A stretch of 18,068 nt of DNA from Gallionellaceae bacterium UBA5126 (GTDB taxonomy: Bacteria; Pseudomonadota; Gammaproteobacteria; Burkholderiales; Gallionellaceae), in assembly GCA_002414205.1 (NCBI GenBank), contig DHYQ01000019.1, positions 1 to 18,068 of the forward strand, given 5' to 3'. Of this stretch, positions 6,627-13,484 are shown piece by piece. The number at the start of each line of letters is the position of its first letter. Position 1 is the first letter of the stretch. Under the pieces are notes generated by a model. The model worked only from the letters and a program-made list of their open reading frames with translations. It was not told where the DNA came from and did not search any database. Both the position numbers and the translations under genes were made by a program.

Positions 6627-8321
6627 TCACTGACCGTTGCCAAACCGCTTGACCAAAAATTCTGGGATGCGCTCGAAGTTCAGATTGGCTGCTGCCAGGC
6701 GCTGCTGGATTTGCCCTGGCTGCCAGGAATACACCACCAGCCGTCCGGCCAAGGCCGCCAGCCGCGCCAATTCCTCCAGCACTTCCTCGGAAAGTTTCGG
6801 CGCATACACCAGCCGCTCGTCGGCATGGTCTGCCAACTGCACCAGCGCGCCCGCCGCGTAATTCGACAGCGGCAAGCGATGAATCAGCAGCAACGCCCGC
6901 CAAACCTGCTCATGCTGGATGTCGTTGAACACCCGCGAAACCGGGATGCGCTGGGTGCGCAGATAGGCGAATCCGCCACCCAGCCCGGCCACCGCCTCGC
7001 CTTTTTTGTTGGTGTAGCCCTGCGCCACCCGCCGCACCCGTTCGGCGCACACATCGCGGCACAGATTCTTGTTCGGCGCATCGCCCGTCGCCTCGGTGCT
7101 GGAAACCAGAATGAAGCGGCGATTACCGCCATCTTGGGCGTTCAGTTTCATTACCGCATGAGCGGTGGTACCGGAACCGGCGAAGAAGTCCAGCACTAAT
7201 CCATCTTTGCCGACGGGTGATGCAATTAACCACTCAATTAACGAGGATGGCTTTGGATTATTGAAGGCCTTCTCATTAAAGATGGCCTTGATTTCTTCAC
7301 TGCCATTTCGTCCGGGAATTTGGATAAGACTTCGCATGGACTCTTGGGATTCCTCAATGTAGAGCTTCCTGTAGGCGCGGTCATTTCTCCACACGATTCT
7401 GTTCTGGTTAATTACCTCATCAATATATTCTTGTCCCATCCAGTGCCGCCCAGTTGGGGCCGGGATCAAACGACCACCAAATAAACGCGGTGGGCCGCTT
7501 CCTTCACCGGAAAGGTCAACTGGGTAATAAATCTTCCAGTTTTCATCTACATTGCAGTAATTGGTCATCCATGAGTATTTCTTTTTGTCGGAGGATGACT
7601 TCTGAAGGACGGCGACATATTGCTTTAATGCTTTGCTTGCATCGCTGGGGTTGCCACCGGCTGCCTTGATTTCCTCAATTGTGCGATAAGCATTTTCGAC
7701 TTCAGGACGGGGGGATTTCCACGACCTCTGGATAGATGAGTTTAATGCGTAGCAAAGTACGTATTCGTGTTCAACAGCAATGGTTTCGCTGGTGCGGGTA
7801 GCATTGTTCCAAACGATAATGGCGATTCTATTGGCTTCGCCAAACACCTGATCCATCAATATGCCCAAGTGCAGCATTTCGTTATCGTCGATGGAAACGA
7901 AAATCACCCCATCCTCGGCCAGCAAATCCTTGGCCAGCACCAGCCGCCGATACATAAACTCCAGCCATTTGGAATGCCGGTAGGCGTCGTCCTTATCGAC
8001 AAAACGGTCGTTGTAGATGAAATCGCGGTTGCCGGTGTTGTAGGGCGGGTCGATGTAGATGCACTTGACCTGCCCGGCGTGGGTCATGCGCAGATAGCGC
8101 AGCGCGTCGAAGTTGTCGCCTTCGATGATGAGGTTTTCATGCGGGCCGTCGCCGCAGGACAGCGCCGGATCCAAGTCGAGTGCCACGAAATCGTCGTTCA
8201 GGCTTTGGTCATGCTCGATTTCGTCGCGTTCCCACACCAGCCCGAAACGCGGCTTGCGGTCACGTTCGCGCAGCAGGCGCAGCAATTCTTCCCGGCTGTA
8301 TTGGTCGTAGTTGTCGCTCAC
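6627..8321 (-). CDS. mod: Type III site-specific DNA-methyltransferase Mod subunit
   Basis: Adenine-N6 DNA methyltransferase that would protect host sites and guide the Res subunit. The order is that of beta-class enzymes: motif IV IDPPYNTG (90-97) comes first, then a variable target-recognition region (about 165-370), then motif I LDFFAGSGTT (377-386), the SAM-binding loop. An N-terminal block (IIEGDNFDALRYL, 65-77) is typical of Mod. At 564 residues it is a little shorter than EcoP15I Mod (about 645). The start is GTG, preceded by a modest AAGGGA; the first in-frame codons (SDNYDQYSREELLRLL) look like a genuine Mod N-terminus. It lies 30 nt after the aroC stop, so it may be transcribed with aroC. 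The recognition region is AT-richer than the ends of the gene, suggesting exchange of specificity. Recognition sequence unknown. Confidence 0.93.
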   Translation of the reverse strand: MSDNYDQYSREELLRLLRERDRKPRFGLVWERDEIEHDQSLNDDFVALDLDPALSCGDGPHENLIIEGDNFDALRYLRMTHAGQVKCIYIDPPYNTGNRDFIYNDRFVDKDDAYRHSKWLEFMYRRLVLAKDLLAEDGVIFVSIDDNEMLHLGILMDQVFGEANRIAIIVWNNATRTSETIAVEHEYVLCYALNSSIQRSWKSPRPEVENAYRTIEEIKAAGGNPSDASKALKQYVAVLQKSSSDKKKYSWMTNYCNVDENWKIYYPVDLSGEGSGPPRLFGGRLIPAPTGRHWMGQEYIDEVINQNRIVWRNDRAYRKLYIEESQESMRSLIQIPGRNGSEEIKAIFNEKAFNNPKPSSLIEWLIASPVGKDGLVLDFFAGSGTTAHAVMKLNAQDGGNRRFILVSSTEATGDAPNKNLCRDVCAERVRRVAQGYTNKKGEAVAGLGGGFAYLRTQRIPVSRVFNDIQHEQVWRALLLIHRLPLSNYAAGALVQLADHADERLVYAPKLSEEVLEELARLAALAGRLVVYSWQPGQIQQRLAAANLNFERIPEFLVKRFGNGQ

Positions 8322-8351
8322 GGTTATCCCTTGTGTCCTGGTTTGCCGGGA

Positions 8352-9437
8352 TTAAATTTTTGGCGTGTCACACACCACATCCCCATTCTGCGCCCGGTGC
8401 CGCAGGGCGTGGTCGATCAGAACCAGTGCCAGCATGGCTTCGGCAATGGGGGTGGCGCGCAGGGCGACGCAGGGGTCGTGGCGGCCTTCGGTGGCGACTT
8501 CAATGGCTTCGCCCTGGCGGTTAATCGACGGGCGGGGAATGCGGATGCTGGAGGTGGGTTTGATGGCGACATGCGCCACGATGTCCTGTCCGGTGGAAAT
8601 GCCGCCCAGAATGCCGCCCGCGTGGTTGGACAAAAAGCCGTCGGGGGTCATGCCGTCGCCGTGTTCGCTGCCGCGCTGGCTGACGCAGGCGAAACCGTCG
8701 CCGATTTCCACGCCCTTGGCGGCGTTGATGCCCAACAGCGCGTAGGCGATTTCCGCGTCCAGCCGGTCATACACCGGCTCGCCCCAGCCCACCGGCACGT
8801 TTTCCGCCACCACGGTCAGCTTGCCGCCGATGGAATCGCCGGACTTGCGCAGCGCGTCCATATAGGCTTCCAGTTCCGGCACCAACTCGGCGTTGGGCGC
8901 GAAAAACGGGTTGCTGTTGACCGGCTCCCAGCTTTGGAACGGGATGGTAATTTCGCCCAGTTGCGACAAATAACCGCGCACTGCCACGCCGTAGCGCTCT
9001 TTTAACCACTTCTTGGCAATCGCCCCCGCCGCCACGCGCACCGCCGTTTCGCGTGCCGACGAGCGCCCGCCGCCGCGATAGTCGCGGAAGCCATATTTCT
9101 GGGTATAGGTGTAATCGGCATGGCCGGGGCGGAAGGTGTCGGCGATGTTGCCGTAATCCTTGCTGCGCTGGTCGGTGTTGCGAATCAACAGGCCGATGGG
9201 CGTGCCGGTGGTCTTGCCCTCAAACACCCCGGACAAAATTTCCACCGTATCGGATTCGCGCCGTTGTGTGACATGGCGCGACGTGCCCGGCTTGCGCCGA
9301 TCCAGCTCCGCCTGAATATCCGCCTCGCACAACGCCAGACCGGGCGGGCAACCATCCACCACGCAACCAATCGCCGCCCCATGCGATTCGCCGAAAGAAG
9401 TCACCGTAAACAACGTACCAAAAGTATTCCCAGACAT
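8352..9437 (-). CDS. aroC: Chorismate synthase
   Basis: Converts 5-enolpyruvylshikimate 3-phosphate to chorismate, the last step of the shikimate pathway, using reduced FMN. The 361-residue length equals that of the E. coli enzyme. The three family signatures are present: near the N-terminus [20 protein letters not shown] (14-33); [20 protein letters not shown] in the first half; and toward the end [34 protein letters not shown] and GGISTGQDI cover the flavin/substrate pocket. The start fits the family exactly (MSGNTFG) although only GAGA is visible as a Shine-Dalgarno. It is the most upstream gene of the minus-strand block and may share transcription with the downstream mod. Intact, with no unusual residues seen. 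Confidence 0.98.
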   Translation of the reverse strand: MSGNTFGTLFTVTSFGESHGAAIGCVVDGCPPGLALCEADIQAELDRRKPGTSRHVTQRRESDTVEILSGVFEGKTTGTPIGLLIRNTDQRSKDYGNIADTFRPGHADYTYTQKYGFRDYRGGGRSSARETAVRVAAGAIAKKWLKERYGVAVRGYLSQLGEITIPFQSWEPVNSNPFFAPNAELVPELEAYMDALRKSGDSIGGKLTVVAENVPVGWGEPVYDRLDAEIAYALLGINAAKGVEIGDGFACVSQRGSEHGDGMTPDGFLSNHAGGILGGISTGQDIVAHVAIKPTSSIRIPRPSINRQGEAIEVATEGRHDPCVALRATPIAEAMLALVLIDHALRHRAQNGDVVCDTPKI

Positions 9438-9502
9438 CGCAGCAATCTCATCAAAACAAAGGCGCGCAGTTTACCTTAGCTGGCGGGGGGTGGGTATCTG
9501 GA

Positions 9503-9543
9503 GAGGCGTAGCCCGTCATGCAGCGCAGCGGAATGCGGGGTTT
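9503..9543. repeat. REP-like palindromic repeat between aroC and the NYN gene
   Basis: The stretch contains GTAGCCCGTCATGCAGCGCA then GCGGAATGCGGGGTTT. It closely resembles a repeat type seen in many Proteobacteria (GTAGCCCGGATGCAGCGCAG then CGGAATCCGGG), recalled from general knowledge. CCCG(T)CAT and ATGCGGG can pair around GCAGCGCAGCGGA, giving an imperfect hairpin with one bulged T. It lies in the roughly 140-base gap upstream of aroC and downstream of the NYN-gene stop, where it may also reduce read-through. Confidence 0.55.
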
Positions 9544-9578
9544 TGCGGTTCGTATTCTCAGATTGCGCGGCATCCGGG

Positions 9579-10388
9579 TTACTTGCTTGCCCGAAGATAT
9601 AAAACTTTCTGATTTCCGCTGGGAGCGAGGCGTTCTTCGGTTGTAAAGAGGTCTGTTTTTGCTTTGACGAGGTCGGAGAGCTTTTTGTAGCCATAAACTC
9701 TTGAATCAAAATCAGGTTTCAGTTTGGTTAAATAGCTGCCGAAAGTGCCCAGATGTGCCCAGCCAGCTTCATCAATTGATTGTTCCAAGGCTGCAAGCAC
9801 AAACTCTCTGGGAAACTCTAGTTTCGGCTCATTGGTTTCAGTGTGTGCTTGAGGTGATGCTGATTTTTCTGGTGAGGTCGCTTTGGTTTGCGGGTTAGTC
9901 TGTTCGGTGTTGACTGTAGGGCGCAGTACTTCGGTGAACAAAAATTTGTGGCAGGCATTGCGGAACGCGTCAGGTGTTTTCTTTTCACCAAATCCGAGTA
10001 CGGTCAAACCCTCTTCGCGTAGTCGCATTGCCAAACCGGTGAAATCACTATCACTGGTAACCAAACAAAAACCATCAAATTTTCGCGTATAGAGCAAATC
10101 CATCGCATCAATAATGAGCGTGCTGTCGGTGGCATTTTTGCCGGTTGTGTAGGCAAATTGCTGTACTGGCTTGATGGCGTGTTGTTGCAAGACTTTTTTC
10201 CAGGAGGAGCTTGCGGGCGAGGTGAAGTCACCGTAAATACGTTTTACCGTTGCTTCACCAAATCGGGCAATTTCGGCAAGCAAGTTTTCAATGACTGCGG
10301 CTTGTGCATTGTCGGCATCAATTAAAACGGCTAATCGTAGCGTTGGTTCTTCGGATTCAATTTTGGCAACTAAACGTGGGGATACCAT
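9579..10388 (-). CDS. NYN-domain (PIN-like) nuclease with C-terminal LOTUS/OST-HTH domain
   Basis: A 269-residue protein. Residues 18-155 form an NYN (LabA/DUF88-like, PIN-fold) domain with the acidic metal site: LAVLIDADNAQ (D24, D26), KNATDSTLIIDAMDLLY (D88, D94) and CLVTSDSDF (D113, D115). Such domains are predicted or shown to be metal-dependent RNases. A poorly conserved linker rich in T, E, S and P (156-192) leads to a C-terminal domain (193-265: FVLAALEQSIDEAGWAHLG, GSYLTKLKPDFDSRVYGYKK) matching the OST-HTH/LOTUS RNA-binding fold. I chose the ATG at 10388 because AAAGGA lies seven bases upstream; ATGs at 10406 and 10412 lack this. The gene is AT-richer than its neighbours, a hint of transfer. 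Divergent from the methyltransferase gene. RNA target unknown. Confidence 0.88.
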   Translation of the reverse strand: MVSPRLVAKIESEEPTLRLAVLIDADNAQAAVIENLLAEIARFGEATVKRIYGDFTSPASSSWKKVLQQHAIKPVQQFAYTTGKNATDSTLIIDAMDLLYTRKFDGFCLVTSDSDFTGLAMRLREEGLTVLGFGEKKTPDAFRNACHKFLFTEVLRPTVNTEQTNPQTKATSPEKSASPQAHTETNEPKLEFPREFVLAALEQSIDEAGWAHLGTFGSYLTKLKPDFDSRVYGYKKLSDLVKAKTDLFTTEERLAPSGNQKVLYLRASK

Positions 10389-10479
10389 GACGTTTCCTTT
10401 TGACATGAACACAGATGATGTGGCGCGGCATGATACAGTCCGACTGTGGTGAAGTCACCGTTTAAAGGCAAGAGGCGAG

Positions 10480-11601
10480 ATGGAAGCGATGTTGAGTTGG
10501 ACGGAATCAGGCGAGACGCGCACGGCGCGCTGGCGGTCGGAGAGTGGGAGTGCGCCGCCGAAGCGGGTGCGGGTGGTGGATGACACGTTGAAGGCGGATG
10601 AGGCGTATCGCTTGGCGTGCGAGGGGACGGCGTTGTTGTGGCGCGGGGATTTTCAGAATGCGCGCCAGTTGTTGCTGGCGATGGCGCGGCGGGTGGATCG
10701 CAAGCCGCGCAAGCAGCCGACGGTGGCGGGCGAGGCGTTTAATTTGCACCGGCAAGCGCAATCACAGCGGGCGCGCACCTTGGCGATGTTGTTGTTGCCG
10801 CTAGAGGCGGATTTCCGTATTCCGCTGCGGCGTGCGCCGGATGTACAGGCGGCGTGTCGGGCGGTGTATGGCGAGGCGGATGGCGCGTCGGTGGTGTCGT
10901 TGCGCGAGGTGTTGGGCTTGATTGGCGCGGCGGAGTGGCGCAAAAAAGGCGTGGAAATTCCGGCCTTGGGCGGGCGAATTTACCCGCATTACGGGGTGTT
11001 TTCGCCGGTGCGCGGCGAGTATATGGCTTTGGTCAACGATGCACCGTTGCCGTCGCTGGAGTTGGCGTTTGACATCGGCACCGGCACGGGGGTATTGGCG
11101 GCGGTGCTGGCGCGGCGCGGGGTGCGGCGGGTGATTGCCACCGACCAGGATGCGCGGGCGTTGGCCTGTGCGCGGGAAAATCTGGCACAACTGGGGTTGA
11201 GTGCGGTGGTCGAGGTGCAGCAGGTGGACTTGTTCCCCGCCGGACGTGCGCCGTTGATTGTGTGCAATCCGCCCTGGCTGCCCGCCCGCCCCAGCTCGCC
11301 GATTGAGTACGCGGTGTTTGACCCCAACAGCCAGATGTTGCGCGGTTTTTTGGTCGGGCTGGCGGCGCATCTCACACCGGACGGCGAGGGCTGGCTGATT
11401 TTGTCGGATTTGGCCGAGCATTTGGAATTGCGTTCGCGGGTGACGCTGTTGCAATGGATAGACGAGGCGGGCTTGCAGGTGGTCGGACGGCTGGACGTGC
11501 CGCCGCAACATCGCAAGGCTACCGATCCGAACGACCCGCTGCATGCGGCGCGGCGACTGGAGAAAACCTCGCTGTGGCGTTTGCAGGTGTGTCAGAAATA
11601 A
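10480..11601 (+). CDS. Class I SAM-dependent methyltransferase (PrmC/RsmC-like, unknown substrate)
   Basis: A 373-residue protein with a C-terminal Rossmann methyltransferase domain from about residue 170. Motif I is AFDIGTGTGVLAAVL (196-210), an acidic post-motif II IATDQDARALACARENL (219-235), and motif IV VCNPPWLP (261-268). The NPPW/NPPY type is used by enzymes methylating a nitrogen in a planar amide or base, such as PrmC on glutamine or rRNA guanine-N2 enzymes. The N-terminal ~150 residues are Arg/Ala-rich and I do not recognise them. The upstream AAGAGGCGAG supports the ATG at 10480, though M at residue 4 is also possible. Very GC-rich compared with the divergent NYN gene. Substrate unknown: protein, rRNA or a small molecule are all open. 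Confidence 0.8.
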   Translation: MEAMLSWTESGETRTARWRSESGSAPPKRVRVVDDTLKADEAYRLACEGTALLWRGDFQNARQLLLAMARRVDRKPRKQPTVAGEAFNLHRQAQSQRARTLAMLLLPLEADFRIPLRRAPDVQAACRAVYGEADGASVVSLREVLGLIGAAEWRKKGVEIPALGGRIYPHYGVFSPVRGEYMALVNDAPLPSLELAFDIGTGTGVLAAVLARRGVRRVIATDQDARALACARENLAQLGLSAVVEVQQVDLFPAGRAPLIVCNPPWLPARPSSPIEYAVFDPNSQMLRGFLVGLAAHLTPDGEGWLILSDLAEHLELRSRVTLLQWIDEAGLQVVGRLDVPPQHRKATDPNDPLHAARRLEKTSLWRLQVCQK

Positions 11602-11637
11602 TTCAGCTTGCGCGGTTTCAGTGCTGGATTCCGCGTG

Positions 11638-11661
11638 TACAATTTCGCACCGCTGCGGTGC
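11638..11661 (+). promoter_or_regulatory. Candidate -10 box and hairpin upstream of dctP
   Basis: TACAAT (11638-11643) fits a sigma70 -10 box, but no good -35 is seen at the right distance. Directly downstream lies a perfect 6-bp inverted repeat, GCACCG (11647-11652) and CGGTGC (11656-11661), around CTG. This could be an operator or a leader hairpin in the dctP mRNA. Weakly supported. Confidence 0.3.
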
Positions 11662-11701
11662 ATGACGGCGGCGCACAATTTTTCAAAACAGGGAGAACAG
11701 C

Positions 11702-12706
11702 ATGAAACTGAGCAAGGTTTTGGTATTGATGTTGGGGCTGGCGTTGTCGGGCGCGGCACTGGCGGCGGGTGAAATCGTCATCAAATTCAGTCATGTGGTG
11801 GCGCAGGATACGCCCAAGGGCAAGGCTGCCGATTATTTTGCCAAGCTGGCGGCGGAAAAAACCAAGGGCCGGGTCAAGGTCGAGGTGTATCCAAATAGCC
11901 AGCTCTACAAGGACAAGGAAGAAATGGAAGCCCTGCAAATGGGCTCGGTGCAGATGCTGGCACCGTCGCTGGCCAAGTTCGGCCCGTTGGGAGTGAAACA
12001 GTTTGAGTTGTTCGATTTGCCCTATATTTTTGACAACTACGATGAGTTGCATCGCATTACTCAAGGCCCCATCGGGCAAAGTCTGCTGAAGATGCTGGAG
12101 CCCAAGGGGATTTATGGCCTGACCTTCTGGGACAACGGTTTTAAATCCTTCTCTGCCAAGAAACCGCTGAAGACGCCTGCCGATTTCCGTGGTTTGAAGA
12201 TGCGCGTGCAGTCTTCCAAGGTGCTGGAAGAGGAAATTCGTGCGCTGGGTGGTATGCCGCAGGTGATTGCCTTCAGCGAGGTGTATCAGGCGCTGAGCAC
12301 CGGCGTGGTGGATGGTACCGAAAATCCACCGTCCAACATGTTCACCCAGAAAATGCACGAAGTGCAGCCCTACATGATCGTCAGCGAACATGGTTATCTG
12401 GGCTATGCGGTGCTGGTGAACAAGAAGTTCTGGGATGGTCTGCCAGCCGATGTGCGCAAGGCGCTGGATGAAGCCATGCGTGAGGCCACCACGTATGCCA
12501 ACCGCATCGCCAAGGAAGAAAACGACGCCGATCTGGAAAAAATCCGCAAGAGCGGCAAAACCCAGATTTACAAGCCGACGCCGGCAGAGCGTACTGCTTT
12601 GAAAAAGGCGCTGGTGCCGGTACATCAAAAGATGGCCGACCGTATTGGCGCGGATTTGCTGAAGGCGGTGTACAAGGAAACCGGCTTTGATCCTAGCAAG
12701 CTGTAA
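11702..12706 (+). CDS. dctP: TRAP transporter substrate-binding protein, DctP family
   Basis: Periplasmic solute receptor of a tripartite ATP-independent transporter; DctP-family members mostly bind C4-dicarboxylates or other organic acids. The 334 residues start with a clear signal peptide (MKLSKVLVLMLGLALSGAALA, probable cut near residues 21-22). The mature protein has the family features IKFSHVVAQDTPKGKAADYF, FELFDLPYIF (101-110), LKMRVQSS with the carboxylate-binding Arg (R168), and VVDGTENPPSNM (202-213). GGGAG precedes the ATG at good spacing. It is first in the dctP-dctQ-dctM order, separated from dctQ by 184 bases holding a repeat. That arrangement allows more binding protein than permease to be made. 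The ligand cannot be told from sequence alone. Confidence 0.95.
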   Translation: MKLSKVLVLMLGLALSGAALAAGEIVIKFSHVVAQDTPKGKAADYFAKLAAEKTKGRVKVEVYPNSQLYKDKEEMEALQMGSVQMLAPSLAKFGPLGVKQFELFDLPYIFDNYDELHRITQGPIGQSLLKMLEPKGIYGLTFWDNGFKSFSAKKPLKTPADFRGLKMRVQSSKVLEEEIRALGGMPQVIAFSEVYQALSTGVVDGTENPPSNMFTQKMHEVQPYMIVSEHGYLGYAVLVNKKFWDGLPADVRKALDEAMREATTYANRIAKEENDADLEKIRKSGKTQIYKPTPAERTALKKALVPVHQKMADRIGADLLKAVYKETGFDPSKL

Positions 12707-12722
12707 TCGGTAGCCATTTAGC

Positions 12723-12848
12723 AAGCGCTGATTTATGCCTCCGTTCGTGGTGAGCGTGTCGAACCATGAACGGAGGGGATAAATCAATCCGGGTGTGACG
12801 CGGGTAGCCCTTCGACAAGCTCAGGGCGAACGGATTAAATCAGCGCTT
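12723..12848. repeat. MITE-like element with 12-bp terminal inverted repeats between dctP and dctQ
   Basis: The ends are perfect inverted repeats: AAGCGCTGATTT (12723-12734) and AAATCAGCGCTT (12837-12848). Inside are two related units in opposite orientation. The first (12738-12776) is a long hairpin, CCTCCGTTCGTGGT pairing with ACCATGAACGGAGG at 13 of 14 positions. The second (about 12806-12833) reads GCCCTTCGACAAGCTCAGGG then CGAACGG; its reverse complement aligns with the first (CCGTTCG..., TGAGC.TGTCGAA). Both are of a kind seen dispersed in many bacterial genomes. No transposase, and no clear target-site duplication, was found. Confidence 0.8.
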
Positions 12849-12852
12849 CCTT

Positions 12853-12870
12853 AAGGGGGCGCAGCCCCCT
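12853..12870 (+). promoter_or_regulatory. Hairpin just upstream of the dctQ ribosome-binding site
   Basis: AAGGGGGC and GCCCCCTT form a perfect stem around GCA, followed by TTATCTTT and then the dctQ Shine-Dalgarno TTGGAGA. It could be a weak terminator/attenuator or a 5' stabilising stem for dctQM mRNA processed away from dctP. Confidence 0.5.
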
Positions 12871-12890
12871 TTATCTTTGGAGAAAATACC

Positions 12891-13484
12891 ATGATGAAAC
12901 TACTGGATCATCTGGAAGAGTGGTTCATTACCCTGCTGATGGCAGGGGCGACCCTGATTATTTTTGTGGCGGTGGTGCACCGCTACGGCATGGGGGTGGA
13001 GCTGCTCTATCCCTATCTCAAGGATTTCAACCTGTCCTGGGCGCAGGAGTTGTGCATCATCATGTTCGTGTGGATGGCAAAGTTTGGCGCGGCATATGGT
13101 GTGCGCACCGGCATCCATGTCGGGGTGGATGTGATGATTAACCGCTTGCAGGAAAAAAATCGCGCCCGTTTTGTGCTGTTTGGCCTGCTGGCCGGAGCGC
13201 TGTTTACTGGCACGGTGGCGGTGTTGGGCGGACGTTTCGTGTGGGAAAACGGCATGCACTACGCCAGTTTGCACGCGTTGGCCATGCCGCTGGGCGACAT
13301 CCCGGAAGGGCCGACCACGCCGGACTTGGAGTGGCCGACCTGGATGGTATATCTGGCGATTCCGCTGGGATCGTCGCTGATGTGTTTCCGCTTCTTGCAG
13401 GTAGCTTGGGGATTTTGGCGCACCGGCGATTTGCCGCACCACGATCACAATCATGTTGATGGCACAGAGGAGGAAACCGCATGA
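12891..13484 (+). CDS. dctQ: TRAP transporter small permease, DctQ family
   Basis: Small membrane subunit of the TRAP transporter; it pairs with DctM in the inner membrane. The 197 residues give four hydrophobic segments (about 13-31, 53-70, 92-113, 150-170), the normal DctQ topology. The family's GIHVGVDVMINRL lies at about 75-87 and SWAQELCIIMFVWMAKFGAAY just before it. There is an extra stretch between segments 3 and 4 (about 115-148) and a His/Asp/Glu-rich tail (PHHDHNHVDGTEEE) at the C-terminus that might bind metal or simply face the cytoplasm. GGAGA eight bases upstream supports the first of two tandem ATGs. The stop overlaps the dctM start by 4 nt, so the two subunits are translationally coupled. 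Confidence 0.92.
   Translation: MMKLLDHLEEWFITLLMAGATLIIFVAVVHRYGMGVELLYPYLKDFNLSWAQELCIIMFVWMAKFGAAYGVRTGIHVGVDVMINRLQEKNRARFVLFGLLAGALFTGTVAVLGGRFVWENGMHYASLHALAMPLGDIPEGPTTPDLEWPTWMVYLAIPLGSSLMCFRFLQVAWGFWRTGDLPHHDHNHVDGTEEETA

Noticed and set aside
7767..9005. 412-residue plus-strand open frame across mod and aroC
   Set aside because: It spans two well-identified genes on the opposite strand and starts within the mod coding region; compositional shadow.
10221..10461. 14-base direct repeat GGTGAAGTCACCGT at 10221-10234 and 10448-10461
   Set aside because: One copy is inside the NYN coding region and one near its promoter; two exact 14-mers in 18 kb can arise by chance and no third copy or symmetry supports an operator.
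11618..12787. 389-residue open frame antisense to dctP
   Set aside because: dctP has signal peptide, Shine-Dalgarno and family motifs; the antisense product is low-complexity His/Gln/Leu-rich and has no ribosome site or motif.
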